From Nannocystis exedens (GTDB lineage Bacteria; Myxococcota_A; Polyangia; Polyangiales; Polyangiaceae), in contig CAMAVR010000002.1 of NCBI GenBank assembly GCA_945861885.1, positions 1 through 64,000 of the forward strand: a DNA stretch of 64,000 nt, in the 5' to 3' direction. A program made the translations under genes and the position numbers. Position 1 is the stretch's first letter, and every line of letters begins with the position of its first letter. Positions 1 through 8,796 of this stretch are shown piece by piece. The notes under the pieces are model-generated. The model was not told where the DNA came from. It was given only the letters and a program-made list of their open reading frames with translations, and made no database searches.

Positions 1-85
1 TCGCACCATCGCACAGAGCGATTAAGCATGCCGTTCATCCGATTAAAATAGCGAATTCACGATCTCTTCTACAGTTCTCAAAACC

Positions 86-118
86 GGGCACGTTTACGGG
101 CACGGGCACGTTTACGGG
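86..118. repeat. 15-bp direct repeat downstream of metK
   Basis: The 15-mer GGGCACGTTTACGGG occurs at 86-100 and again at 104-118, separated by CAC. It lies in the non-coding stretch beyond the 3' end of metK. I see no terminator-like hairpin with a T run here, and the repeat has no function I can name. Bases 1-85 hold nothing I can support. Confidence 0.6.
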
Positions 119-143
119 TCAGAGGAGAAATTGAGTACGCACC

Positions 144-1346
144 CTAAGCTTGCGCTGAGCAGATGGCTGGCGCCGCTGGTCCGCGGACTGCACCTGCTGG
201 GAGCAGGTCGGCGGCAATCTGTTCGGCGCGCTCGATCTTTTCCCATGAAAATTCGCTTCGGCCGAAATGCCCGTATGCTGATGTCGGCTTGTAAATCGGC
301 GCCAAAAGGCCCAATTCTTCGATGAGAGCGCGTGGGCGCATGTCGAATTTGTCCAGAATGTAGCGCTCGAGCACTTCGTCGTTAACGCGGCCCGTGCCGA
401 ACGTGTTGACGTGAACGCCTACAGGGCGCGCCACACCGATCGCGTAGGCGATTTGCACTTCGCATCGGCGCGCGACACCCGCAGCGACGATATTTTTCGC
501 GATGTAACGCGCGTAGTAGCAGGCCGAACGGTCGACCTTTGATGGGTCCTTCCCGGAAAACGCGCCGCCGCCGTGACGACCCATGCCGCCGTACGTATCG
601 ACAATAATCTTTCGCCCGGTGAGCCCGCAGTCGCCCATCGGCCCGCCGATGACAAAGCGGCCCGTCGGGTTGACGTGCATGTGCGTGTTTTTGTCGATGA
701 GGCCCTTTGGAATCACTTTTTCGACGACGAGAGAAAGCACCGCGTCGCGCAGAGTTTTGTACGACACATCTTCGTTGTGCTGCGTGGCCACCACGATCGC
801 GTCGACACGGACTGGAATGTCATTCTCGTATTCGAGCGTCACTTGTGTCTTGCCGTCGGGGCGGAGAAAATCGACCGCACCACTCTTGCGCACGTGCGCA
901 AGTTGGCGTGCAAGTTCATGCGCGTATTCGATCGGCGCCGGCATCAGCTGCGGCGTTTCGTCGGTCGCGTAGCCGAACATCAACCCTTGATCGCCGGCCC
1001 CTTGCTCTTTGTCGCCGACTTCATTCACGCCCATGGCGATGTCGGCACTCTGCTGTTCGATGGCGCTTAGCACTGCGCAGGTGTTGGCGTCGAACCCCAT
1101 CGACGAATCGACGTATCCGATTTCACGCACTGCGCCACGGACGATCTGCGACACATCAATTCGCGCGGTTGTCGTGATCTCGCCGGCGACCACGATCATG
1201 CCGGTTTTTGCGAGCGATTCGCAGGCGACACGCGCCTTGGGATCTTGTGTCAAAATCGCGTCGAGCACGGAATCGGAGATTGCGTCGCAAATTTTATCGG
1301 GATGCCCTTCGGTGACAGACTCTGACGTGAATCGGTATCGAGACAT
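144..1346 (-). CDS. metK: S-adenosylmethionine synthetase (methionine adenosyltransferase)
   Basis: Makes S-adenosylmethionine from methionine and ATP in the cytoplasm, the methyl and radical donor used among others by the KamA-family enzyme in this window. The 400-residue product has the usual family length. It shows the N-terminal [12 protein letters not shown] motif, the [12 protein letters not shown] signature near residue 117, and the glycine-rich [16 protein letters not shown] loop that holds catalytic lysine and phosphate ligands. The ATG start is preceded by an AGGAG ribosome binding site. The gene is divergent from the S1-domain protein. The short region between them shows no recognisable SAM or SAH riboswitch fold, so regulation cannot be read from the sequence. 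The C-terminal tail is Ala/Pro-rich and is probably lineage-specific. Confidence 0.97.
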   Translation of the reverse strand: MSRYRFTSESVTEGHPDKICDAISDSVLDAILTQDPKARVACESLAKTGMIVVAGEITTTARIDVSQIVRGAVREIGYVDSSMGFDANTCAVLSAIEQQSADIAMGVNEVGDKEQGAGDQGLMFGYATDETPQLMPAPIEYAHELARQLAHVRKSGAVDFLRPDGKTQVTLEYENDIPVRVDAIVVATQHNEDVSYKTLRDAVLSLVVEKVIPKGLIDKNTHMHVNPTGRFVIGGPMGDCGLTGRKIIVDTYGGMGRHGGGAFSGKDPSKVDRSACYYARYIAKNIVAAGVARRCEVQIAYAIGVARPVGVHVNTFGTGRVNDEVLERYILDKFDMRPRALIEELGLLAPIYKPTSAYGHFGRSEFSWEKIERAEQIAADLLPAGAVRGPAAPAICSAQA

Positions 1347-1387
1347 AAACTCTCCTGAAATTATTTTTGGTAATGCGAGGAACTTAG

Positions 1388-1456
1388 CTTGTCCTGGAGG
1401 GAATTCCGATTTTTTTATGCTAGCGTCGTCGACCCGCTTGTCCCTCTATGGACAAG
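1388..1456. promoter_or_regulatory. Repeated CTTGTCC element and 7-bp inverted repeat before the S1-protein gene
   Basis: CTTGTCC occurs at 1388-1394 and 1437-1443. The second copy forms a perfect inverted repeat with GGACAAG at 1450-1456 across a 6-nt spacer. This lies in the divergent metK / S1-protein region, 18 nt before the preferred ATG of the S1 protein. It could be an operator or a small 5'-UTR hairpin. The reading as regulatory is inference only. Confidence 0.35.
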
Positions 1457-1474
1457 GTAGCGAGAGATGTTTCC

Positions 1475-3733
1475 ATGACCAGCCTTGAAACAGCCGAAAA
1501 TTCGACGAATTCGCCGATAGCAGCCCACGCCCCAGGCGAGGTAGCAAATTCGCCAAATTCACCAGAGGCGTCGCCAAATTCACCAGAGGCGTCGATCGCC
1601 GAGCCGCCGGCAGCGCCAGCCGCCACCGCGTCAAGCACTGCCGGTGCGCCCGACGCCCCCAATGCCCATCATGATGATAGCCCCGAGCCGGGCAATCGTG
1701 CTGTCGCACCGCGTCACGCCGACGACGATGACGATAGCGACGGGCCAATGCCAGGGAACGAAAAGTTTCCAGAGGAAGCAGCATCGGGCGCTCAGGCCAA
1801 GTTGGCGGCTCCAGGCGATGGCACCGGGAAGCGCAAGCGCCGACGACGAAAGAAGGGGGCGGGAGATCCTTCGCGTGTCGGAGCGGCGGGAGAAGCCGCG
1901 CCTGGCACTACCGGCAACGACGCACCGGCCGAGCAGAAGCGAGGCGAGAGGCGAGGTCATCATGGCCGCCCAGGGCGTGAAGGCGGGAGAGACGGCTCGC
2001 GTCCGTTCGTCGTAGGCGACGAGGTTTTCGGCCGAATTATCGAGATTTTAGATGAAGTGATCGTCATCGATCTGCCCGGCAAGGGCGGGGCGATTTTCGA
2101 CACGCGCGAATTGGCGATCGACGACGCGGCGCTTGCGGCGGTCGAACAGGCGGTCGCAGCAGAGGCTGCCGAAGATCAGCGCGGTGCGGCGGGTGAAACC
2201 GCGGTGGCGCCAGAGACGGCGCACGCTTCCGAGGAAATGGCCCGCGAAGGCGCCCCATTGTCGCTAGCCCCCGAATCGGCAACCGTGGTCGAAGCGGCTC
2301 CTGCCCCGGCGGATGAACTGCCAGCATCGGTGCTCCCCGAACTCGCTCACGCTTCAGAAGATATGGCCGCCGAAGGGGCGCCCGTATCACCAACCGCCGA
2401 GTCTGCAGAGGCGGTCGATTCTTCCGCGGCCGCGGCGGCACATGCTGCAACCGAAGCTGCCCCGGTAGCGCCTCCACGTGCGCCGCTGCCGCCGGTGGTG
2501 TTGGAGGTCGGCGCTTCATTTGTCGGTTTCGTGCACAACGACGGCGGGCGCGGCGGCCTAGTCGTTTTGACACGGCATCCAAAACGCGCATCGCGAATCA
2601 AGCCGATTGTCGCAGCGGCACTGCGCGACGGGTCGACAATCGAAGCGCTCGTGACAGGCGTCATTAAAGGTGGCGTTGAGGTCGATATCGATGGGCTCCG
2701 GGCATTTTGCCCAGCGTCACATATGGATTTAAGGCTCGGTGCCGATCTCGGGCAGTGGGTCGCAAAGCGTTTGCCATTTCACGTGACGCAATACGCGAAG
2801 CGTGGCCGCGACGTCGTTCTCTCGCGTAAGCCGATTCTCGAAGTAGCAGCGAAAGCGCAGCGCGAAGAGGCGCTCAAGACGCTAACGGTTGGAGCAGTCG
2901 TCGAGGGGACGGTTCGAAGCGTCGTCTCGTTCGGTGCGTTCATCGACATCGGGGGGATCGAGGGGCTCGTTCCGCTCACCGAGATGAGCCACAACCGCTC
3001 CGATACGCCGGCCGACGTATTCAAAATGAATACGCCGACGCAGGTGAAAATTCTGAAGATCGACGATCGCGGCAAAGTGTGGCTGTCGCACCGCGCCACG
3101 ATTCCCGATCCGTGGGTCGAAGCGACGCAAAAATACGCGCTCGGTTCGAAGCACAAAGGGAAGGCGGTTCGCCTCCAGCCGTTCGGTGTGTTCGTCGAGC
3201 TCGAGCCGGGTATCGACGGGCTGATTCACACGTCCGATTTGAGCACCGCTCGCATCGAGCATCCGAATGAAGTGGTGAAGGTCGGCGATGAACTCGATGT
3301 TGTCGTGGCGGTTCTCGATATCGGAGCGCACAAAATCGGGCTTCACCCAGCGCTAACCGGCGCAGCAGCCGACGAGGCGCCTCAGCGTGTCGTCGCGCAC
3401 AAGCCGGTAAAAGTGGTTGTCGTAACCGTTGAAATTGGCGGGCTCAATGTGCGAGTTCTCGGCGTGACAGGCCGGCACGCGCGCGGGTTTATTCCAGCCT
3501 CAGCAACGGGGACAGCGCGGGGGACTGACTTGAAAAAGCAGTTCCCAATGGGCACGCAGCTCGAAGCGAAAGTGATGGAGATCGACCCGCGACGCGGCGA
3601 AATCAAGCTTTCGATTCGCGCGCTGACCGACGAGACAGAGCGTTCGGCGTACAACCAGTATCGCGCGCAAGTGACAAAACAGGCGAAGTTCACCCTGGGC
3701 GACCTCATCGCGCGAAGCCGCGAGGGGAAGTAG
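1475..3733 (+). CDS. Multi-S1-domain RNA-binding protein (ribosomal protein S1-like)
   Basis: Cytoplasmic RNA-binding protein related to ribosomal protein S1. About 752 residues. Residues 1-180 are low-complexity: acidic, Ala/Pro-rich, with a KRKRRRRKK basic patch. A first S1-like fold begins near residue 180 but is interrupted by an Ala/Glu/Pro-rich insert of roughly 120 residues that carries two related HASE(E/D)MA-EGAP repeats. Further S1 repeats follow near 390-455, 470-545 (the most canonical, with SFGAFIDIGGIEGLVPLTEM) and 555-630, then a degenerate one to about 720. I prefer the ATG at 1475, which has GAGAG eight bases upstream, over the in-frame ATG at 1448 that sits inside an inverted repeat. 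Members with this long N-terminal extension are typical of myxobacterial relatives. It may not be the canonical rpsA, so no symbol is given. Confidence 0.85.
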   Translation: MTSLETAENSTNSPIAAHAPGEVANSPNSPEASPNSPEASIAEPPAAPAATASSTAGAPDAPNAHHDDSPEPGNRAVAPRHADDDDDSDGPMPGNEKFPEEAASGAQAKLAAPGDGTGKRKRRRRKKGAGDPSRVGAAGEAAPGTTGNDAPAEQKRGERRGHHGRPGREGGRDGSRPFVVGDEVFGRIIEILDEVIVIDLPGKGGAIFDTRELAIDDAALAAVEQAVAAEAAEDQRGAAGETAVAPETAHASEEMAREGAPLSLAPESATVVEAAPAPADELPASVLPELAHASEDMAAEGAPVSPTAESAEAVDSSAAAAAHAATEAAPVAPPRAPLPPVVLEVGASFVGFVHNDGGRGGLVVLTRHPKRASRIKPIVAAALRDGSTIEALVTGVIKGGVEVDIDGLRAFCPASHMDLRLGADLGQWVAKRLPFHVTQYAKRGRDVVLSRKPILEVAAKAQREEALKTLTVGAVVEGTVRSVVSFGAFIDIGGIEGLVPLTEMSHNRSDTPADVFKMNTPTQVKILKIDDRGKVWLSHRATIPDPWVEATQKYALGSKHKGKAVRLQPFGVFVELEPGIDGLIHTSDLSTARIEHPNEVVKVGDELDVVVAVLDIGAHKIGLHPALTGAAADEAPQRVVAHKPVKVVVVTVEIGGLNVRVLGVTGRHARGFIPASATGTARGTDLKKQFPMGTQLEAKVMEIDPRRGEIKLSIRALTDETERSAYNQYRAQVTKQAKFTLGDLIARSREGK
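1553..1594 (+). repeat. 21-bp perfect tandem duplication inside the S1-protein gene
   Basis: Two identical adjacent 21-bp copies (1553-1573 and 1574-1594) encode the repeated peptide PNSPEAS in the disordered N-terminal tail. The unit is a multiple of three, so the frame is kept. It is a likely site of slippage and length variation between strains. Confidence 0.85.
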
Positions 3734-3794
3734 GGCAGAGAAGAGCGTTTTACTGTATACAGCGACTCTACTCCAATCGAGGGTGAGTCGCTCA

Positions 3795-4196
3795 ATGGTA
3801 CAAGTCGTTAATTTATCGAGTTTTCCGCAGCCGCGAGGCTATGCGCACGGCATCGTTTCGCATGGGCGGATGCTCCACGTATCAGGCCAAATTGGGTGGG
3901 ATCACGACGCGCGGCTCGTCAGCGGCGATTTTTCCACCCAATTTTTGCAGGCTCTCGATAATTTGATCGCGGTCGTTCGCGCAGCAGGCGGTGGCACCGA
4001 GCACATCGTAAAAGTGCTCGCGTTTGTGACCGATCTCGAAAAGTATCGAGCGGCCCGCGAAGAAATTGGCGAGGGGTGGCGCGCGCGGATGGGGAAGCAC
4101 TACCCCGCGATGAGTCTCGTCAAAGTCGCCGGTCTACTCGAGCCAGGGGCGCTCGTTGAGATCGAAGGGGTTGCGGCGCTCCCCGAGGGGCTATGA
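3795..4196 (+). CDS. Rid (YjgF/YER057c/UK114) family protein
   Basis: Small trimeric-fold protein of the Rid family, about 133 residues. Family members hydrolyse reactive enamines/imines or bind small metabolites. The C-terminal LVKVAGLLEPGALVEIEGVA region aligns with the RidA signature, but the arginine that RidA enzymes use for imine hydrolysis (VARLP in E. coli RidA) is glycine here (VAGLL). It is therefore more likely one of the non-RidA subfamilies. The ATG at 3795 is chosen because GGTGA lies eight bases upstream; a GTG at 3783 is in frame. Its stop overlaps the crotonase ATG by four bases (ATGA), so the two are probably translationally coupled in one operon with the acyl-CoA dehydrogenase. 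Confidence 0.9.
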   Translation: MVQVVNLSSFPQPRGYAHGIVSHGRMLHVSGQIGWDHDARLVSGDFSTQFLQALDNLIAVVRAAGGGTEHIVKVLAFVTDLEKYRAAREEIGEGWRARMGKHYPAMSLVKVAGLLEPGALVEIEGVAALPEGL

Positions 4197-5008
4197 CCGA
4201 CGCGGGCGGCTATCGGGTTTCGCTCGCGGACGGCGTAGCGACGATTGTACTTAGCCGCCCCGATCGGCTGAACTCGCTGACGTTTGCGATGTACGAAGCG
4301 TTGCGCGACCTTTTTGCGTCAATGAACGACGACCCAAGTGTGCGGAGTGTCGTCATCACTGGCGAGGGGCGCGGTTTCTGCTCCGGGGGCGATGTCGATG
4401 CGATTATCGCCACGCTCTTCGAACGCGACATGAAAGGGCTACTTTCTTTCACGCGCGTGACCGGCGCATTGATTGCAAATATTCGCAAGTTGCGGCGGCC
4501 TGTGATCGCCGCGGTGAATGGCGTCGCCGTCGGAGCCGGCGCGGTGATTGCGCTCGCATGTGACATGCGAATTGCTAGCCCTTCGGCGCGGTTTGGGTTT
4601 GTCTTTCCAAAGGTCGGGCTCTCAGGAGCAGACATGGGAGCCTCCTATCTGCTTCCGCGCGTTGTTGGCCTCGGACGTGCGAGCGAACTGCTCTTTTTGG
4701 GCGATATTATCGATGCCGCAGAGGCCTACCGAATCGGTCTCGTGAATCGCGTAGCAGATGATTGCCTGTCCACGGCGCAGGCGATCGCGGCGCGTCTCGC
4801 GTCAGGGCCGGCGTTCGCGCATGCGATGACGAAGCAGATGCTCGAGAGCGAGCATACGATGACACTCGATATGGCGATCGAGAGTGAGGCTCAGGCGCAG
4901 GCGATTTGCATGATGCATCCCGATTTTCGGGCGGCGTTTGAGGCGTCAAAGGCGAAAATTGCGCCTCGCTTTTCCGGTCTTGAATCAGAGACAAGTGGTG
5001 CCGCTTAG
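4193..5008 (+). CDS. Crotonase-superfamily protein (enoyl-CoA hydratase/isomerase family)
   Basis: 271 residues with the crotonase fold: CoA/oxyanion motifs RGFCSGGD near residue 65 and VNGVAVGAGAVIALACD near residue 107, and a C-terminal helical region. Relative to mitochondrial enoyl-CoA hydratase both catalytic glutamates are absent: the GGGCEL position reads GAGAVI and the QPE position reads FPK. Simple enoyl-CoA hydration is therefore doubtful, and another crotonase reaction (isomerisation, ring chemistry, C-C cleavage) is more likely. The GLSGADMG motif resembles crotonases found in aerobic aromatic acyl-CoA gene clusters, as far as I recall. It sits between the Rid gene (ATGA overlap) and an acyl-CoA dehydrogenase starting 2 nt after its stop. 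Confidence 0.88.
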   Translation: MTDAGGYRVSLADGVATIVLSRPDRLNSLTFAMYEALRDLFASMNDDPSVRSVVITGEGRGFCSGGDVDAIIATLFERDMKGLLSFTRVTGALIANIRKLRRPVIAAVNGVAVGAGAVIALACDMRIASPSARFGFVFPKVGLSGADMGASYLLPRVVGLGRASELLFLGDIIDAAEAYRIGLVNRVADDCLSTAQAIAARLASGPAFAHAMTKQMLESEHTMTLDMAIESEAQAQAICMMHPDFRAAFEASKAKIAPRFSGLESETSGAA

Positions 5009-5010
5009 CT

Positions 5011-6189
5011 ATGGTGCGGCGTCACGAAACGACAGCGACGCGACTCAGCTGCATGTTCAATGATTCGCATCGCGCATTTCAATCGCGGCTTATCGGCATG
5101 TTGTCGCGCCTCGACGGAAGCGCGCTGGCTCGCGCCAACACGATCGTGCCGACGCTCGCGAAGCTTGAATTGCTCCCACTGCTCGCGCCAATCGCGCGCG
5201 ATTCATCATCTGAACTCTCGCCGGGGTCGAGCGGTATTGATCTTCGTGCGATTTGTTTGGCCCGCGAAGCGCTCGCCTATTTGTCACCTCTTGCCGACGG
5301 CATTTTTGCGGTTCAAGGGTTGTCGATTCATCCGCTCATTCTTGCGCGCTCGGCAGTTCACGATGCATCTGTGGCGCGTGCTGTTGCTGGAGAGGCGGTT
5401 GGCGCATTCGCTTTGACAGAGCCCGAAGCGGGGAGCGACGTCGCATCGATTCGCGCGACTGCGGTGCGCGAGGGCGATCGGTGGGTTCTGAGCGGCGAGA
5501 AAGTATTTATTTCTAATGCGACGATTGCCGATTTTTTTGTCGTTTTTGCGAAGACGCAGCCAGATGCCGGAAAAGCCGGAATTTCAGCTTTTTTGGTGCC
5601 AAAATCTTCACCTGGGCTCATTGTCGAAGAGATGCCGACAAGCGACGGTCATCCGCTCGGTCGCGTCACGCTGCAACGGAGCTCTGTTGCGCATGATGCC
5701 TTAATCGGCGGCGAAGGGGAGGGGATGCGCCTTGCGATGCAGACGCTCGATGCGTTTCGTACGTCGGTCGGAGCCGCCGCTGTGGGGATGGCGGCGAGGG
5801 CGTTCGACGAGGCGGTCGCGCATGTCACGACGCGAGTTCAGTTTGGGAAGCCGCTCGCGCAATTTCAGCTTACGCAGGGGGCGCTCGCCGAGATGATGAC
5901 CGAAATGGAGGCGGCGCGCATGATGGTGTATCGCGCCGCGTGGATGAAAGACACGTCGGTCGCTTCGTCCGCCGATGTCGCCATGGCAAAACTATTTGCA
6001 ACCGAAGCGGCGCAGCGCGTGGTTGATCGCGCTGTGCAGCTCCATGGCGGGCTCGGGGTGGTCGGAAGTGTTGTCGAGCGTCTCTATTCGAGCGTGCGCC
6101 CGTTGAGAATTTACGAAGGGACGAGCGAAATTCAGAAACTGATCATCGGGGCCGCGATCGTTCGCGAGCACAGCGCCGATCGCTCTTAA
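5011..6189 (+). CDS. Acyl-CoA dehydrogenase family protein
   Basis: FAD-dependent alpha,beta-dehydrogenase of an acyl-CoA thioester, passing electrons to ETF. About 392 residues, the normal length. The FAD/substrate signature [15 protein letters not shown] lies near residue 132, GEKVFISNA near 168, the C-terminal LHGGLGVVG near 345, and IYEGTSEIQ near 371, whose glutamate is in the usual catalytic-base position. The ATG at 5011 follows the crotonase stop by two bases; an in-frame ATG at 5053 is an alternative, and neither has a clear ribosome binding site. It is the third gene of the Rid/crotonase/dehydrogenase operon. The exact substrate cannot be read from the sequence. Confidence 0.93.
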   Translation: MVRRHETTATRLSCMFNDSHRAFQSRLIGMLSRLDGSALARANTIVPTLAKLELLPLLAPIARDSSSELSPGSSGIDLRAICLAREALAYLSPLADGIFAVQGLSIHPLILARSAVHDASVARAVAGEAVGAFALTEPEAGSDVASIRATAVREGDRWVLSGEKVFISNATIADFFVVFAKTQPDAGKAGISAFLVPKSSPGLIVEEMPTSDGHPLGRVTLQRSSVAHDALIGGEGEGMRLAMQTLDAFRTSVGAAAVGMAARAFDEAVAHVTTRVQFGKPLAQFQLTQGALAEMMTEMEAARMMVYRAAWMKDTSVASSADVAMAKLFATEAAQRVVDRAVQLHGGLGVVGSVVERLYSSVRPLRIYEGTSEIQKLIIGAAIVREHSADRS

Positions 6190-6192
6190 CAA

Positions 6193-7557
6193 TTAGAGAT
6201 CGTCGCCGGCGAGAAATCGGGCGACATTTCCTGATATCAAGTCCGACAGAGAAGCTGCCGCAGCGTGCGCCCCGTGAGCAGGTGAACCCGAGGCTTCTTT
6301 CGAAAGAAGAGTCATCGCGTGCTCTCGAAGAAACGGGTGACGTAGCAGCTCGGCAAGCGTTGGCCGTTCGTCGGCGTCCCACCGTGTTGCGAGCGCGATA
6401 AAGTCGATCCCATCCTCGGTTACCCCTTTTGCGAGCAGTTTATCGCCCAATCGAAATGCCCCGTCTCTCATGGTGTCCGCGAGGAATGCTCGCACAGTCG
6501 GGTCGATAAGATGCTCCGGTGTCGCTCCAATGACACCGGCGAGCGAACGCGCGACATGGAGGGCGTGGCCGGCCGATATAAGCGGCTCGCCCGTGAAAAG
6601 ATGATAGGCCAGGGCCCCTATTGCCCACACAAGAGCCGGTTCGTCTCGATCCTCTCGGGCGACTATGCCGTGTTTTTCAGGCGCAGTTGCCGAAACAAAT
6701 TGCGCATCGGTCGGTACCATTTGTTCCGAACGCGAGGGCATAAAAAATTCGGGACACGATGCAAATCGCGAAAAGGGCGATGGCTGAAGAACGGTTGTAT
6801 CGCTTGTAACGAGAAACGAGTCGGCGCGAATGTCACGGTAAGCAGGCAAGCCGAGCTGCATCATTCGCGCCTGTTGCACGGCAATCTGCGCAATAATATT
6901 CCGCACATCGGCTTCTGTCGGATTCTTCAGGTTCGACAGCACTTTGATTCCAGCACCCGCGCTAGCGCCCATCGGTTCGAAAAGCGCAAATGAGTGAGAA
7001 ACGCTGTGCCCCTCCCACGACTCTAGACCATGATAAATCCGCACAACTTTGTGAAATGCAAACGGCTCGAGCGGCGTCCCCTCCAGCGTCTTGTGGGCGA
7101 TAAAGTTCACGAGCCGATCGATCGAGCTCCCTTGAACATATCGCTCTGGTGCAAGCCAATCGGCCATCGGCACACCGCTGCGATACCCCAATCGCTGAAA
7201 GGCGAGACAGTAGTCTTTGCCATCTTCGCTTCGCACTTGGATTGTCGACGGATACATGCGGCAGAGCGGCAATGTCGTCTCAACATGATGCATATTGTGT
7301 GGAACAGAATAGGCAATGCTGTCGACCACGACCGTGTTGAAGGGCGCGGCCGCCTCTGCCGCGGGGGGCGCTGCGTCGACACCGGTACCGTCCGGCTCAT
7401 CGAGCGACAAGTCGCCGATTTGCAAGACGCGCTGGCCGTGAAATTCTTGCGAAAGCGATAACGTCGCTTTGCCCCCTGGCGGATTCGAGCTGCACCCCAG
7501 CGGTTGCAAAACGACAAATAGGCCGGCGACGCAGCCAAAAACAATCCTGGACATCAT
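6193..7557 (-). CDS. Lipoprotein with a degenerate protein-kinase fold (pseudokinase)
   Basis: 454 residues. A lipoprotein signal ends at Cys22 (LQPLGC), so the body should lie in the periplasm or at the outer membrane. An Ala/Pro-rich linker follows to about residue 75. The rest reads like a protein-kinase domain: a catalytic-loop remnant YRDIRADSFLV at 240-250 (canonical HRDxKxxN, here Y for H, S for N), SPF where DFG is expected, VWAIGALAYHLFTG near 310 matching the helix F DVWSLG region, and DADERPTLAELLRHPF near 394 matching the C-lobe end. No glycine loop and no clear VAIK lysine are visible. With ATP absent from the periplasm, it is probably a binding scaffold. The ATG at 7557 has GAGG seven to ten bases upstream; a GTG at 7566 is also in frame. 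Convergent with the dehydrogenase, 3 nt away. Confidence 0.75.
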   Translation of the reverse strand: MMSRIVFGCVAGLFVVLQPLGCSSNPPGGKATLSLSQEFHGQRVLQIGDLSLDEPDGTGVDAAPPAAEAAAPFNTVVVDSIAYSVPHNMHHVETTLPLCRMYPSTIQVRSEDGKDYCLAFQRLGYRSGVPMADWLAPERYVQGSSIDRLVNFIAHKTLEGTPLEPFAFHKVVRIYHGLESWEGHSVSHSFALFEPMGASAGAGIKVLSNLKNPTEADVRNIIAQIAVQQARMMQLGLPAYRDIRADSFLVTSDTTVLQPSPFSRFASCPEFFMPSRSEQMVPTDAQFVSATAPEKHGIVAREDRDEPALVWAIGALAYHLFTGEPLISAGHALHVARSLAGVIGATPEHLIDPTVRAFLADTMRDGAFRLGDKLLAKGVTEDGIDFIALATRWDADERPTLAELLRHPFLREHAMTLLSKEASGSPAHGAHAAAASLSDLISGNVARFLAGDDL

Positions 7558-7725
7558 TGATAACACCTCGCGCTAACAAGCCGTTTTACCGTGTGGTCGA
7601 GCCGGTCGAACGATCACATCCGTCGTCGGCGCGACTCGGCAGGTAGCACGCGCGAATCGCTCAGCAAGCCGCGAGCGTGGGCGCCGGCGTTTCGTTTTGG
7701 ATGAGCGGCAAGTAGTGCGAAATCG

Positions 7726-8796
7726 TCAGCCGACAGTGCCGCGATCGATGGCGAGTTTCGCGGCGTATGTTACACCCCGGGCCCCCTGAAGCATTGCTGC
7801 GTAGCGCGGCTCGCTTGTGTGGGCGTCAACGTACCGTCGGTAGAGCTGCTGCGCCACCACGGCCAATTTGAATAGTGCGAACACATAGTAGTAAAGAATT
7901 GCCGAACAATCGCGCCCGCTCATTTTTTCGTAGAAAGAGACGAGCTCGCGGCGTGTAAAACTGCCGGCTGCGTTGGTTGGCCCGAACCGGATTGCTTGAA
8001 GAAAAGGCGGGTCGTTCGCTTCAACCCAATAGCTCAGCATCGTCCCAAGATCGGCGAGTGGGTCGCCGACGGTTGCCATCTCCCAATCGAGTACGCAAAT
8101 GACGCGCGTCAAATCGTCGGGTGCGAGGACCACGTTGTCGAATTTAAAATCGTTATGAATGAGAACGCCGGGAACATCGTTGGGGCAATGTACGGCTAGC
8201 CAGTCCATCACGTGTTCAACATGGGGAATGTTGTCGGTAGCCGCTTTTCGAAAACGCTCCGACCAGCCGCTCACTTGCCGCTGCATGTACCCAGGACGAC
8301 TTCGCAATTCGTCGAGAGATGTGTTTTGTAGATCAATCGCGTGAATTTCAGCGAGCGTCGTGCACATCGCTTCGGATAACAATCGGAGCGCATTTGGCGC
8401 GTGCTCGATTGCGCCCTCTTCGAGGCGCAAAATATGCCCGCGAACGCGCTCCATGACGAAAAACGGCGCGCCAAAAATCGCGTTGTCTTCGCACAACAAA
8501 AGCACTTTCGGAATTTTTGAATAGCAATTTTGTACGGCCGATAGCAGGCGAAATTCACGCGCAACATCGTGCGCGGATTTGATTTTCACGCCGAGCGGTG
8601 GGCGCCGCAAAACGTACTCTTTTGCGCCGGCAGTCACCAGAAATGTCAAATTCGAATAGCCGGACGAAAATCGGCGCACTTCAATGGGAGCGTCAGAATG
8701 GACGAGTGCTTCGCGAAGGTATCGAACAAGCTCCTGCGTATTGAGATCGTTTGGAATCGCCCGGCAATTGTCGGTGACTGTCTGCTCAATATTCAT
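7726..8796 (-). CDS. APH-type phosphotransferase (ACAD10/11 kinase-domain-like, LvaA-like)
   Basis: 356-residue small-molecule kinase of the aminoglycoside-phosphotransferase fold. The catalytic loop HNDFKFDNV lies near residue 213 and the metal-binding LDWEMATVGDPLADL near 235. This is the subfamily that forms the N-terminal half of vertebrate ACAD10/ACAD11 and the separate LvaA of Pseudomonas, which phosphorylates the 4-hydroxyl of 4-hydroxyacyl-CoA. Its ATG overlaps the stop of the upstream acyl-CoA dehydrogenase by four bases, so the two make a translationally coupled pair, i.e. a split ACAD11. Antibiotic resistance is unlikely given this partner. The function in 4-hydroxyacyl-CoA breakdown is inferred from the pairing. 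Confidence 0.9.
   Translation of the reverse strand: MNIEQTVTDNCRAIPNDLNTQELVRYLREALVHSDAPIEVRRFSSGYSNLTFLVTAGAKEYVLRRPPLGVKIKSAHDVAREFRLLSAVQNCYSKIPKVLLLCEDNAIFGAPFFVMERVRGHILRLEEGAIEHAPNALRLLSEAMCTTLAEIHAIDLQNTSLDELRSRPGYMQRQVSGWSERFRKAATDNIPHVEHVMDWLAVHCPNDVPGVLIHNDFKFDNVVLAPDDLTRVICVLDWEMATVGDPLADLGTMLSYWVEANDPPFLQAIRFGPTNAAGSFTRRELVSFYEKMSGRDCSAILYYYVFALFKLAVVAQQLYRRYVDAHTSEPRYAAMLQGARGVTYAAKLAIDRGTVG

Noticed and set aside
573..1070. Open frame antisense to metK
   Set aside because: Shadow of a clear metK reading; no recognisable protein.
1347..1447. SAM or SAH riboswitch before metK
   Set aside because: The region is short and shows no conserved riboswitch core; only a normal ribosome site is seen.
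7726..8796. Aminoglycoside resistance gene
   Set aside because: The fold is APH-like, but the gene overlaps an ACAD11-type dehydrogenase and fits acyl-CoA metabolism.
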